Made by a program: the position numbers and the translations under genes. The notes beneath the pieces were generated by a model that was not told where the DNA came from, searched no databases, and saw only the letters and a program-made list of their open reading frames with translations. This document shows positions 51,468 through 60,855 of a DNA stretch of 64,000 bases, piece by piece (position 1 is the first letter of the stretch; the number at the start of each line of letters is the position of its first letter). Source of the stretch: CAWEFA01 sp963808135 (lineage in GTDB: Bacteria > Bacteroidota > Bacteroidia > Bacteroidales > DTGW01). The stretch lies in NCBI GenBank assembly GCA_963808135.1, contig CAWEFA010000124.1:1-64000 (forward strand), in the 5' to 3' direction.

Positions 51468-51624
51468 ATCAATTAATCTATATAATGTCTAATGAATTTG
51501 CTTATTTAAAATAATTTCATGCGTGGATTTCTACCTGAAAAGTCATTATATTTAAAGCAAGGAATTTTAGAAAGCTCATATAATTGGAGCATTTAATGAA
51601 ACGTAATTATAATAAGCCGAAATC

Positions 51625-53028
51625 ATGAAACAATACTATAAAATTTTATTCTTCAGCGTATTTGTTATTGGCGCACTTTTAAGGCTTTTACTCTTTTGGG
51701 TAAACCCAACAAACAACTTTTTCGACGATCATTATGAACCTATATTTTATATAATAAGATTTGGCGCTATTGCCCCAAAAGACCTCTTTTTTCAAAGCTA
51801 TCAACCGCCGGTGTTTTATGTTATATCTGCAATGTTCGGGAAGCTGGCCTTTAATTTGGGCGCATCATTACCGGCAGTAATAAAAATGTTGCAGTTCATT
51901 CCATGCTTTTATGGAATAGTAACCCTGGGCTTTATTTATCTTATTCTAAAAAGACTGCCATTATCGGATTATGCCCGGCTGCTTGTTTTTGGAATCATTT
52001 GTTTTCTTCCGGCACATATTTACATTTCAGCCATCCATTCCAATGATACCATTACTTACCTGTGCCTTGCAATTTGCACTTATCTTATGCTGCTCGCTTA
52101 CGAACGCGGTTTTCCCTACACCGATATTTTCCTGCTAAGCATTCTCATTACCCTTACATTATTTACAAAGTACACATCGTATGTCGTCCTGCCTATGGCA
52201 TTTGCTTTTATTGTACCTCTTGTATTCCGAAAAGTAATTGTCCCTAAAGAGAAACTGGCTGCTATTTGTTTATTAATTGTAGTTATACCATTATTATTTT
52301 TATGTGCTTCGTTTTACCAAAATATAAAAAAATATAATAATCCTATACCCTGGAACAGCGCGATGCTCAAGCCAAGCGTTACACAGCCGAAGGCGGCAAA
52401 CGGGGTTAGCTTTGTAAGTTTTAAGCCTTATAAAACCATTTCAACGCCAATATTGAATCCGGGAAACCTGGATTCTTTCTGGACACTTATTTATAGCAGC
52501 ATGTGGTTTGATGTGGAACCGAAATTTTTATTTCGAATCGACCGGAATTATAATTACTGGAATAAATATTACGCCTGGATAATTGGCAAAAGTTCTTTTC
52601 CTTCGCCTGTTCAATTGCCGCGTTTTACTCATTTTGTGGGTTCCGCTCTGATTGCTTTGGGATTAATACCGTTATTGCTTGTTTTAATTGGCTCTTATAT
52701 CTTTATTAGAAGATTTTTTATCCGTGACGAGTTAAGCCGTATTTTAAAATCGGGATGGTTAATATTCCCGGTATTGCTAATTTTTAATATAGCAGGAGTT
52801 ATAGCGCTTACACTTTTGTCCCCGGTTTTCAGTTCAATGAAAGCAATATATTTTTTAAATTCATTTCCCACTTTTGCATTGTTTACAGCGCTCGGTGTGA
52901 TGTTTTTTGAAAAGAACAAAATTGCCAGTCTAATAATAACAATAACATTTTGTGCTTTATTCTTATTGGTGTTTGTTCATATATTCCAAATTATATGGTC
53001 GTCGGGTTTATCGCCGGCTTTTTATTGA
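51625..53028 (+). CDS. GT39/PMT-like integral membrane glycosyltransferase
   Basis: A 467-residue polytopic membrane protein with about ten to twelve hydrophobic segments. The first periplasmic loop has the acidic motif NFFDDHYEPIFYIIRFG followed by SYQPPVFYVISA, the DxD/DHYE plus QPP pattern of ArnT/PMT (GT39/GT83-like) enzymes using polyprenyl-phosphate sugars. Further parts include LPAHIYISAIHSNDTITYLCLAI and FTKYTSYVVLPMAF. The sugar and acceptor are unknown. It lies directly after the IS element and has no operon partner. Confidence 0.82.
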   Translation: MKQYYKILFFSVFVIGALLRLLLFWVNPTNNFFDDHYEPIFYIIRFGAIAPKDLFFQSYQPPVFYVISAMFGKLAFNLGASLPAVIKMLQFIPCFYGIVTLGFIYLILKRLPLSDYARLLVFGIICFLPAHIYISAIHSNDTITYLCLAICTYLMLLAYERGFPYTDIFLLSILITLTLFTKYTSYVVLPMAFAFIVPLVFRKVIVPKEKLAAICLLIVVIPLLFLCASFYQNIKKYNNPIPWNSAMLKPSVTQPKAANGVSFVSFKPYKTISTPILNPGNLDSFWTLIYSSMWFDVEPKFLFRIDRNYNYWNKYYAWIIGKSSFPSPVQLPRFTHFVGSALIALGLIPLLLVLIGSYIFIRRFFIRDELSRILKSGWLIFPVLLIFNIAGVIALTLLSPVFSSMKAIYFLNSFPTFALFTALGVMFFEKNKIASLIITITFCALFLLVFVHIFQIIWSSGLSPAFY

Positions 53029-53038
53029 GTTTTATAAG

Positions 53039-56000
53039 TTACTTCATTTTATCCGGATAGAGGTTTTGCTCAATTATTTTTTGTAATAATTGCGGGCTTA
53101 CCGGCTTGGAAATATAGTCGTCGCAACCTTCGTTGAGAACTAATCTTTTCTCACTTTCCATTGCAAAAGCAGTTAGCGCTATAATTTTTAGATCAGGCCT
53201 TAAAGCTTTAATTTTTTTTACAGCTTCAATGCCATTCATTTTTGGCATTTTAATATCCATTAAAACCAATTCTATATCAGAATTTAGCTTACATAAGTCA
53301 ACTGCTTCCAGTCCATTGGTTGCATGTAAAAGATTAATCCCGCTTTCAGAAAGCACTTCCTGAATATATAAGAAATTGTTTTCTTCGTCTTCGGCAACGA
53401 GGATTGTATACTGTTGGTTCTTTGTTATTGGTTTTTCCTTTTTGCTGATTTTCTCAGGCTTTTGTGTTTTATTTATTTCAACCTTTTCATAAGGAATAGT
53501 AAAGTAAAAAGTTGAGCCTTTACGGGGTTCAGATTCAACCCATATATTGCCGCCTAACAGTTCAACCAGTTTTTGAGAAATTGACAATCCCAACCCGGTT
53601 CCCCCGTAATGCCGGGTCAATTCCAATTCGGCCTGGCGGAAACGTTCGAAAATAACATTTTGCAGATGCTTTGGAATGCCAATCCCGGTATCTTTTACAA
53701 AAAACTCGAGGCAATCATTTTTCAACTTATAACCAAAATCAATCTGTCCTTTGCCGGTGAATTTAATGGCATTATTCAATAAATTGTTCAGAATCTGGTT
53801 CAGCCTTACTTTATCAGTTAAAATTGTACTTGAAATATTGTCTAAAGTATTATGAAAATAAAGAGGAATATTATTCGCTTTAGTGAGATTTTCATATAAG
53901 ATGTATAATTCCATTATTATCTCATTTATGGCAACAGCTTCCTTTTTTATTTCCACCTGGCCTGATTCAATAATAGAAATATCCAATATGTCATTTACAA
54001 TAGATAATAACTTTTTGCAGCTGTTAATAACAATAATAGTGAACTTATTTTTTCTCTCAACATCCAAAGCGGGTTTGAGCAATATTTCACTAAAACCAAT
54101 TATTGCATTCATAGGTGTGCGGATTTCATGGCTCATGTTCGCCAAAAATGCCGATTTTAGTTTATCGCTTTCTTCTGCCTTTTCTTTAGCTATAACAAGT
54201 TCTTCCTGGTTTCGTTGTTTTTCAAGCATTTTCCAAACTGAATCCATAATAATAGTAAGCTGCTGTACATCTAAATGGTCGTAATCGTTTTCTTTGTTGG
54301 CAACACCTATGGTGGCAACAATATTATCGTCAATTATCACCGGAATAGCAAGAAATTTTTTTAGTTTAACATGGCCTTCGGGAATCCCTTTTTCAAATTT
54401 CGAATTGCTGTTGTAATTGTTATCGATGTATGGTTTTCTTTGTCTTACTACTTCTCCCCAGCAACCTGTTTTGTCAAGTTCGTAAACAGCTTGGGCATCG
54501 GCAACAGAACATTCCTTCATAACATTTTTCGACCATGAATTAAGCGTGAATAGCTTTGTTGATTCATTATAGAGATAGATATACCCGATTTTACTGTTTG
54601 TCAGATCAATAGCTTCGTTCATTGCAAAATCAAGCAATTGTTGTGTTGTTTCAGCCTTAAATTGTGAAATTCTGACAAGGCTTTCAAGCCTTTTGTTATT
54701 ATGTTCAATTTCTTCTTCTGCTTTTTTTCTTTCACTTACATTATCAAATACAGCCATAATTTCGCCCGATGGTAGCTTATATATAAAATTCTCATACCAA
54801 ATTGAACGGTTCTTATCTTTATACAGCGTAACCGGGTGATGTGCAGGTTTACCGGTTCGCCATACTTTTTTAAACACTTCGATTAAGCCGAATTCCTTAA
54901 TCCCTGGCCTTGTTTTGTAAATACTTTTGCCTACCAGGTTTTCCCGTGTTTCATGATCGATTCTTTCGCCGGCCCTGTTAAAATCTTTACAAATAAAGTC
55001 CTTTCCATTGTCAATAACTTCATAAACTGCAACGCCGCTGTTCATGTTTTCAAATAATTCGCGGTATCGGACCTGGCTTTCTTTCAAGGCTTTTTCAGAA
55101 AGTTTACGTTCAGTAATATCATGTAACACTCCATCGATTCTAATCAGCTTATCACCTTCATATAAGGGAACAGAACGATCTTCCATGTATAGCATTGTGC
55201 CATTTCTACAACGCCACCAATGCTCCCATATAGGCGTTTCTTTAACTTTATTTTTTTGAAGGTCGAATATCGGGTCTAATCCAGGTTGATTATCGTCTTT
55301 AACTATTTGCTTTAAAAAAGGCCATCTTCCACCCATTTTTTCAATATCTGAAAGAGAGTATCCGAGTTTTCTTTCAAATACAGGGCTAATGAATTCAAAT
55401 TCTTTGGTGCGGACATCAATGCTATAAATTATATCGTCAATTGAACTGGTCATCCTGGTTATAGCCTCCTGAGATTTTCTTAAGGCTTCTTCAGCTTGTT
55501 TTCGTTCGGTGATATCCCAAATTATACCATTTATTCTCAGGGGCTGGCCAGATTCATCGCTCAATAATCTGCCGCGGGCAGCAATATAGTGTATACTCCC
55601 GTCTGGCCAAATTACACGATATTCAGGTTCGTACAAATGATTTTGCCCTATAGTTTTTGAAAGCGCCAATTTTACTTTATCGCGATCATCAGGATGTATG
55701 ACATTGAAAAATTCCTCTTCTTTGCCGGTAAATTTCTCCGGATTGATACCTAAAAGCTGACAAACCTGGTTGTTAAAATAGCGTTTATTCTCTTTTATAT
55801 TAAGATGCCAAACACCCATGTTGGCTGATCGCAGGGCCAAATCGAGGTGCGCCTCACTCTCTTTTAGCGCTTCTTCAGCTTGTTTGCGGAACGTAATATC
55901 ACGGTAATTGATAACTATGGCTTTAACGCTGGGTTTATTAAGCAAATTTGTTCCTGTTGCATCTATCCAGATAATTGCGCCATTTTTCCTGACTACCCGA

Positions 56001-57529
56001 AATATTAAATTTTCTTTCGCATCTAAAATTTTTAATAAATTATTAAAAGCATATCGTGTAACTTTTAAATCTTCAGGATAAATCAAATTAAAAATGCTTT
56101 TCCCTATCATTTCACCGGGCTTGTATCCTATAATTCGTTCAACTGTAGGGCCCTCGAAAATTATATTTCCCGACGCATCGAGTAAAACAATACCATCGCC
56201 GGAATTTTCAACCATAGCCCTGAAATGCATTTCGCTGTATTGCAAAGCTTCTTCTGCCCGCTTGCGTTCAGTGATATCAATAACTGTTGTGAACAAACGC
56301 TGGTCATTGCTAAAATCAATAGCATCAGCAGAAATTAAACCCTGAATTATTTTTCCATTATTGGTACGCAAATCAGTTTCAATATTCCTGGCATATCCCT
56401 GTTTCCTGACATCGTTCAGGTAAATATCGCGCTGCGAAGCTTTATTAAATATTTTCAGATCAACAGCCGTTTTTCCAATAACTTCTTCCCGCCTGAACCC
56501 AAAAGTTGAACAAAAAGTGTCGTTAACTTCAATAAATTTTCCTGAATCTATTTCGGATATAGCCATTGAAACTGAACTTGTATTGAAAGCTTTAGCAAAC
56601 TTCTGCTCACTCTTTCGTATAGCTTCTTCTGCCCGTTTTCGTTCAGTAATATCCTGGTTTACACCATAAGTTTTAATTGTTCTCCCTCTATTGTCTTTTA
56701 CGACAAAAAAACGCACACTGAGATACCCGATTCCACCATCGGCATAAAGGAAGCGATGTTCGAATTGCCTGCTAAAATTTGGATCATCGGATTTAATAGC
56801 CCTTTGAATTTCAACACCTACAACATGAATGTCCCCAGGATGGACAAAACGGTTTACGTATTCGGTATACAACATTGTATAGCCGCCAACCTTTTCTGCA
56901 GTTGTATGGAAAATTGAATAAAAATTATCGTTAAAAGTGAATATATCTTTTTCAACATCATATTCCCAATAGCCAAGACGTGCAATTTTCATGGCATTTG
57001 ATAATTGAGCTTCGCTTAAAGCTAAAGCTTCTTCAGAAATTATACTCCCGGTAATGTTGTTAATATGGGTTATAAAATGAGAAGGCTTATTATTTTTTCC
57101 GTAAACAAGAATTGAACTTGCTTCGGCCCAAATTATATGGCCATCCTTATGAATATACCTCTTGTTGAACTTAACATTTTTGCCTCCCAGTACTTCTTTA
57201 AAAATTTGTTTACTGGATTCTATATCTTCAGGGTGGGTAATTTTATAAAAATCGAGGTTTAATAATTCGTCAGCTGAATATCCAAAAATTTCACAAAAAG
57301 CAGGATTTACCATAAGGTAATTGCCGTTAAGGGAAACTATTGCAATTCCGTCAGTTGAATTCTCAAAAATAGATTTGAAATTCCCTGCGTTTTCTCCTAC
57401 AGCTTCTCCCGCCAGTTTTTTATCGGCTGTTTTTTGTTTTTTCAGGGAATTTAATTCTTTTTTAAGTAACTCATTCTTCTTCAAAAGCTCATTATATGTG
57501 GATTTCATATAACAAAGTTTTACTTCCAA
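53039..57529 (-). CDS. Soluble hybrid sensor histidine kinase with seven PAS domains, GAF and receiver
   Basis: A 1496-residue cytoplasmic hybrid kinase with no membrane segment. A short N-terminal coiled coil is followed by seven consecutive PAS/PAC units, each closing with (D)ITERK(R/Q)AEEAL or similar, spanning about residues 50-930. A GAF domain (TNSKIGYIYLYNE ... DNIVATIGVANKENDYD) then precedes HisKA (FLANMSHEIRTPMNAIIGFSE, phospho-His), HATPase_c (NLLNNAIKFTGKG, VKDTGIGIPKH, GGTGLGLSI) and a C-terminal receiver with phospho-Asp in ELVLMDIKMPKMNG. It probably integrates several redox or ligand cues. It is divergent from the hybrid kinase at 57826. No output regulator is adjacent. Confidence 0.95.
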   Translation of the reverse strand: MEVKLCYMKSTYNELLKKNELLKKELNSLKKQKTADKKLAGEAVGENAGNFKSIFENSTDGIAIVSLNGNYLMVNPAFCEIFGYSADELLNLDFYKITHPEDIESSKQIFKEVLGGKNVKFNKRYIHKDGHIIWAEASSILVYGKNNKPSHFITHINNITGSIISEEALALSEAQLSNAMKIARLGYWEYDVEKDIFTFNDNFYSIFHTTAEKVGGYTMLYTEYVNRFVHPGDIHVVGVEIQRAIKSDDPNFSRQFEHRFLYADGGIGYLSVRFFVVKDNRGRTIKTYGVNQDITERKRAEEAIRKSEQKFAKAFNTSSVSMAISEIDSGKFIEVNDTFCSTFGFRREEVIGKTAVDLKIFNKASQRDIYLNDVRKQGYARNIETDLRTNNGKIIQGLISADAIDFSNDQRLFTTVIDITERKRAEEALQYSEMHFRAMVENSGDGIVLLDASGNIIFEGPTVERIIGYKPGEMIGKSIFNLIYPEDLKVTRYAFNNLLKILDAKENLIFRVVRKNGAIIWIDATGTNLLNKPSVKAIVINYRDITFRKQAEEALKESEAHLDLALRSANMGVWHLNIKENKRYFNNQVCQLLGINPEKFTGKEEEFFNVIHPDDRDKVKLALSKTIGQNHLYEPEYRVIWPDGSIHYIAARGRLLSDESGQPLRINGIIWDITERKQAEEALRKSQEAITRMTSSIDDIIYSIDVRTKEFEFISPVFERKLGYSLSDIEKMGGRWPFLKQIVKDDNQPGLDPIFDLQKNKVKETPIWEHWWRCRNGTMLYMEDRSVPLYEGDKLIRIDGVLHDITERKLSEKALKESQVRYRELFENMNSGVAVYEVIDNGKDFICKDFNRAGERIDHETRENLVGKSIYKTRPGIKEFGLIEVFKKVWRTGKPAHHPVTLYKDKNRSIWYENFIYKLPSGEIMAVFDNVSERKKAEEEIEHNNKRLESLVRISQFKAETTQQLLDFAMNEAIDLTNSKIGYIYLYNESTKLFTLNSWSKNVMKECSVADAQAVYELDKTGCWGEVVRQRKPYIDNNYNSNSKFEKGIPEGHVKLKKFLAIPVIIDDNIVATIGVANKENDYDHLDVQQLTIIMDSVWKMLEKQRNQEELVIAKEKAEESDKLKSAFLANMSHEIRTPMNAIIGFSEILLKPALDVERKNKFTIIVINSCKKLLSIVNDILDISIIESGQVEIKKEAVAINEIIMELYILYENLTKANNIPLYFHNTLDNISSTILTDKVRLNQILNNLLNNAIKFTGKGQIDFGYKLKNDCLEFFVKDTGIGIPKHLQNVIFERFRQAELELTRHYGGTGLGLSISQKLVELLGGNIWVESEPRKGSTFYFTIPYEKVEINKTQKPEKISKKEKPITKNQQYTILVAEDEENNFLYIQEVLSESGINLLHATNGLEAVDLCKLNSDIELVLMDIKMPKMNGIEAVKKIKALRPDLKIIALTAFAMESEKRLVLNEGCDDYISKPVSPQLLQKIIEQNLYPDKMK

Positions 57530-57825
57530 TTAACTATAAAAGTTACAAAAAAAAATATTTATAATGCAACTGATTTAAATTTTTAGTTTGGTTCGATTAT
57601 TAATAATAATTTTTTTGGCCACATTTTAAGCATCTGAAAATCTTTTGTAAAACTCAAATTATGCATTATTCGATATAGCACTGTTAGCAAATAAAAAGCT
57701 TACAAAATATTTTTTTAATTATTAAAATTTCTAAAATATAGTCCGGGTTTTATGAAATTATTGATGTAACTTTAAGAATAAAGGAAGTTTAAATTATAAG
57801 GTAGAATCTTTTTATTTGAATAAAT

Positions 57826-58686
57826 ATGTATCGATTTTTTTCAAACCGCAGGTTGGTTTTAATTGTAATATTAATTGTTTCCAATATAATTGTTTTCGGG
57901 GTTTCACTCGTTATCATATATAATAAATCCATTTTAACTCTCAAAACTACTTTGACCGATATTGCTGAACGGCAGAAATCGTTGGTTACCGTCCTGCACG
58001 AACAGGGAAAAAACGAAATGGAAATAATACAGCTTATAAAAAAAATGCGTGAAAAGCATTACAGTATTGGAAAAACCGGCGAATTTGTAATTGCAAGCAA
58101 TAAAGGTAATAGCGTTAACTTCTTATTGGTGTTTCGCGAGCAAACAAAATTTAATATAAACAATCCCGAAGGATATGGCTTTCCTATACGAATGGCGCTG
58201 CAAGGTAAAACAGGTGTTGTGTTTGCCAAAGACTATTATGGTATTCCTGTTTTGGCTGCTTACACTTATGTTCCTGAACTCCAATGGGGCATTGTTGCAA
58301 AAATTTCAACTAAGGAAGTTAACCGTCCATATTACGAAGCTATTTTTATTGCTTCTTTAATTGCGATATTATTTATATTGTTGTGCATCGTGTTTTTTAT
58401 TAAAATATTTGAACCGATAACAAAAAGTATTATTAGCAGCGAAGAACACTATCGCAATTTGTTTGAAAATAACCACATGTGCATGTTGGTTATTAATCCT
58501 TCAACATTAAAAATTGTAGATGCCAACCCTGCGGCCTGTGAATATTACGGGTATAAACATAAAGCAATGGTTTCAATGAATGTTTCTGAAATAAACACAT
58601 CGCCACCCGATGAGATAAAGCTGAGGCTGACAAATATGATACCGGATCAAAAAAATTATTTTATTCTCAAGCACAAACTATATTGA
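57826..58686 (+). CDS. Membrane hybrid histidine kinase, N-terminal sensor part (frameshifted gene)
   Basis: The sensor half: a first membrane helix (LVLIVILIVSNIIVFGVSLVII), a periplasmic single-Cache-like domain (YSIGKTGEFVIASNKGN, FPIRMALQGKTGVVFAKDYYGIPVLAAYTYVPELQWGIVAKIS), a second helix (ASLIAILFILLCIVFFI), and most of a PAS domain (YRNLFENNHMCMLVINPSTLKIVDANPAAC). The frame stops at 58686 because of one extra T near 58683. The PAS continues as DGTIRDVEVFSGYIKIK in the frame of the next entry. The joined protein is ~994 residues. Confidence 0.9.
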   Translation: MYRFFSNRRLVLIVILIVSNIIVFGVSLVIIYNKSILTLKTTLTDIAERQKSLVTVLHEQGKNEMEIIQLIKKMREKHYSIGKTGEFVIASNKGNSVNFLLVFREQTKFNINNPEGYGFPIRMALQGKTGVVFAKDYYGIPVLAAYTYVPELQWGIVAKISTKEVNRPYYEAIFIASLIAILFILLCIVFFIKIFEPITKSIISSEEHYRNLFENNHMCMLVINPSTLKIVDANPAACEYYGYKHKAMVSMNVSEINTSPPDEIKLRLTNMIPDQKNYFILKHKLY

Positions 58687-58744
58687 TGGCACAATACGGG
58701 ATGTCGAGGTTTTTTCAGGCTATATCAAAATTAAAGGTGAAATA

Positions 58745-60808
58745 TTGATTTACTCGATTGTTTACGATATTACCGCCCGTAAACAAACCGAGGAAGCATT
58801 GCACGAAAGCGAAGAACGTTACAAAAGAATTACCGAAGGCTTAACCGATTATTTGTACACTGTTAAATTTAAAGATGGAAAAGTAATTGAAACCATTCAT
58901 GGCGAAGCTTGTTTAGCAGTAACTGGATATACGTCAAAAGAATTCGCGGCCGATCCATATCTTTGGATTAACATGATTGTTCCGGAAGAAAAAGAATCAA
59001 TTGCCGGCAGGCTTTTAAGACTTTATAAAGAGAAAAATTTATTTTCTTTAGAACATCGGATAATACATAAGAATGGAAACATCCGCTGGATTCATAATAC
59101 CTTAATCCCATTTTACGATTCAAACGGGCAGCTTCTTTATTACGATGGGATAATTAAAGACATCACCGAGCGCAAGCAGGCTGAAGAAATATTGCGTGTA
59201 AGCGAAGAACGTTTCAGGAGTATATTCCAGCATACGGCATCGGGCATGGCACTTGTATCGCTCGATTATTATTTTCTGCACGTTAACGAAGCATTTTGCA
59301 AAATGCTGGGTTATACCGAGCCGGAGCTAATAGAAAAAACATTCCAGGATGTAACCCTCCCGGAAGACAGGCAAATTGGGAACGAGCTGACAAGCCAGTT
59401 ACTTTCCGGCAAGATGGATACTTTTCAGCTCGAAAAACGTTATCTTCATAAAAATGGAACTGAAGTTTGGGGATTGGTGAACTCAACTTTAATACGGGAT
59501 ATTTGGAACAAGCCGCTGCATTTTGTTACGCAAATACTGGACATCACCGAACGCAAACAAGCCGAGCTTTTGTTAAAAGAAAAAAATGAAGCAATTAATG
59601 TCCAAAACGAAGAATACCAGCAACTCAATGAAGAGCTTATTCAAAAAAACAATGAACTAATCGTAGCCAAAGAAAAAGCTGAAGAAAGCGACCGTTTAAA
59701 AACAGCTTTCTTACAAAACATGAGCCACGAGATACGTACGCCAATGAATGCCATTATGGGCTTTTCCGATTTACTGGTAAAAAATTACGATAACAAGCCA
59801 AAACTCGAACATTTTAATGAAATAATCAATCAAAGCTGTATTGATTTACTCGAAATTATTAACGAAATACTCGATATTGCCAAAATTGAATCAGGTCAGT
59901 TGCCCGTTCATTTCGAAGAATGTAATTTAAATTCAATGTTCACAGAGCTATCCCTGTTTTTCCAGGAAAATAAAAAACACGTGGGAAAGCAGCACATCGG
60001 ATTAAATATTCAAGCAACTTGCGACCCATCGGAAACGACAATCATTACCGACAAAGTAAAACTGAAACAAATTTTCATCAACCTTATTAACAATGCTTTT
60101 AAATTTACCCAGAAAGGTAAAATCGAAGCAGGTTGTAATCTCAATGAAAAAAACAATTTAATTTTCTATGTATCCGACACAGGTATCGGTATTCCTGAAG
60201 ATAAACAAAATATAATATTTGAACGCTTCACCCAGTTAAACTTCGATTCAACCCGCGCATATAGCGGAACAGGCTTAGGCCTTGCTATTGTTAAAGGCCT
60301 TATAAATTTGTTGGGAGGGGAAATTTGGCTCGAATCGGAAGTAAACAAAGGGACTACATTTTATTTTATAATTTCTTACAAAAAAGCCGAAAATATTATC
60401 GAAGAGCCGAAAAAAATTGAATCTCATGCCGATTACAATTTCAATGATAAAAAAATTCTTGTAGTTGAAGACGATATTTATAATGCTGAATATTTTAAAG
60501 AAATATTTGCAAATAAAGGCATTAAAATTGTCCACACTCTATATGGCAAAGAAGCCATTGAGATAGCTTTATCCAATTCCTTCGATTTAATATTGATGGA
60601 TATTGGTCTTCCCGATATTAGCGGTTATGAAGCTATCCGTAAGATAAAACAAAATAAGCCCGATATTAAAATTATTGCCCAAACTGCTTATGCTGGTTCC
60701 GATGACAAACAAAAAGCCTTGGATTCAGGCTGCATCGACTATATAAGCAAACCTTTAGATAATAATTTATTGCTAACTATGGTGAAAAAACATTTGTCGA
60801 AAGGTTAA
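58745..60808 (+). CDS. Hybrid histidine kinase, PAS-HisKA-HATPase-receiver part (frameshifted gene)
   Basis: It contains the end of the first PAS/PAC (YSIVYDITARKQTEEAL), two more PAS domains (YKRITEGLTDYLYTVKF; FRSIFQHTASGMALVSLDYYF), a coiled-coil linker, HisKA (LQNMSHEIRTPMNAIMGFSD), HATPase_c (NLINNAFKFTQKG, VSDTGIGIPED, YSGTGLGLAIVKG) and a receiver (ILVVEDD, phospho-Asp in LILMDIGLPDISGYE, ISKPL). The homologous frame actually reaches back to ~58685. It is divergently paired with the seven-PAS kinase, sharing a 296-bp upstream region. Confidence 0.93.
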   Translation: MIYSIVYDITARKQTEEALHESEERYKRITEGLTDYLYTVKFKDGKVIETIHGEACLAVTGYTSKEFAADPYLWINMIVPEEKESIAGRLLRLYKEKNLFSLEHRIIHKNGNIRWIHNTLIPFYDSNGQLLYYDGIIKDITERKQAEEILRVSEERFRSIFQHTASGMALVSLDYYFLHVNEAFCKMLGYTEPELIEKTFQDVTLPEDRQIGNELTSQLLSGKMDTFQLEKRYLHKNGTEVWGLVNSTLIRDIWNKPLHFVTQILDITERKQAELLLKEKNEAINVQNEEYQQLNEELIQKNNELIVAKEKAEESDRLKTAFLQNMSHEIRTPMNAIMGFSDLLVKNYDNKPKLEHFNEIINQSCIDLLEIINEILDIAKIESGQLPVHFEECNLNSMFTELSLFFQENKKHVGKQHIGLNIQATCDPSETTIITDKVKLKQIFINLINNAFKFTQKGKIEAGCNLNEKNNLIFYVSDTGIGIPEDKQNIIFERFTQLNFDSTRAYSGTGLGLAIVKGLINLLGGEIWLESEVNKGTTFYFIISYKKAENIIEEPKKIESHADYNFNDKKILVVEDDIYNAEYFKEIFANKGIKIVHTLYGKEAIEIALSNSFDLILMDIGLPDISGYEAIRKIKQNKPDIKIIAQTAYAGSDDKQKALDSGCIDYISKPLDNNLLLTMVKKHLSKG

Positions 60809-60855
60809 CAATAAAAAAACACATTGAAAAATAAAGAAATTTCATATTGAACTTA

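Larger units (their letters stand above)
50495..51490 (+). mobile_element. IS5-family (DDE_Tnp_4) insertion sequence, ~996 bp
   Basis: The element is bounded by 18-bp terminal inverted repeats with one mismatch: AGATATTATATAGATTAA (50495-50512) and the complement of AGACATTATATAGATTAA (51473-51490). An AAT triplet adjoins both ends and fits a 3-bp target duplication. One transposase gene split into two frames fills the interior. It lies between galM and the GT39-like gene, 134 bp before the latter, and does not interrupt a visible gene. Confidence 0.85.
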
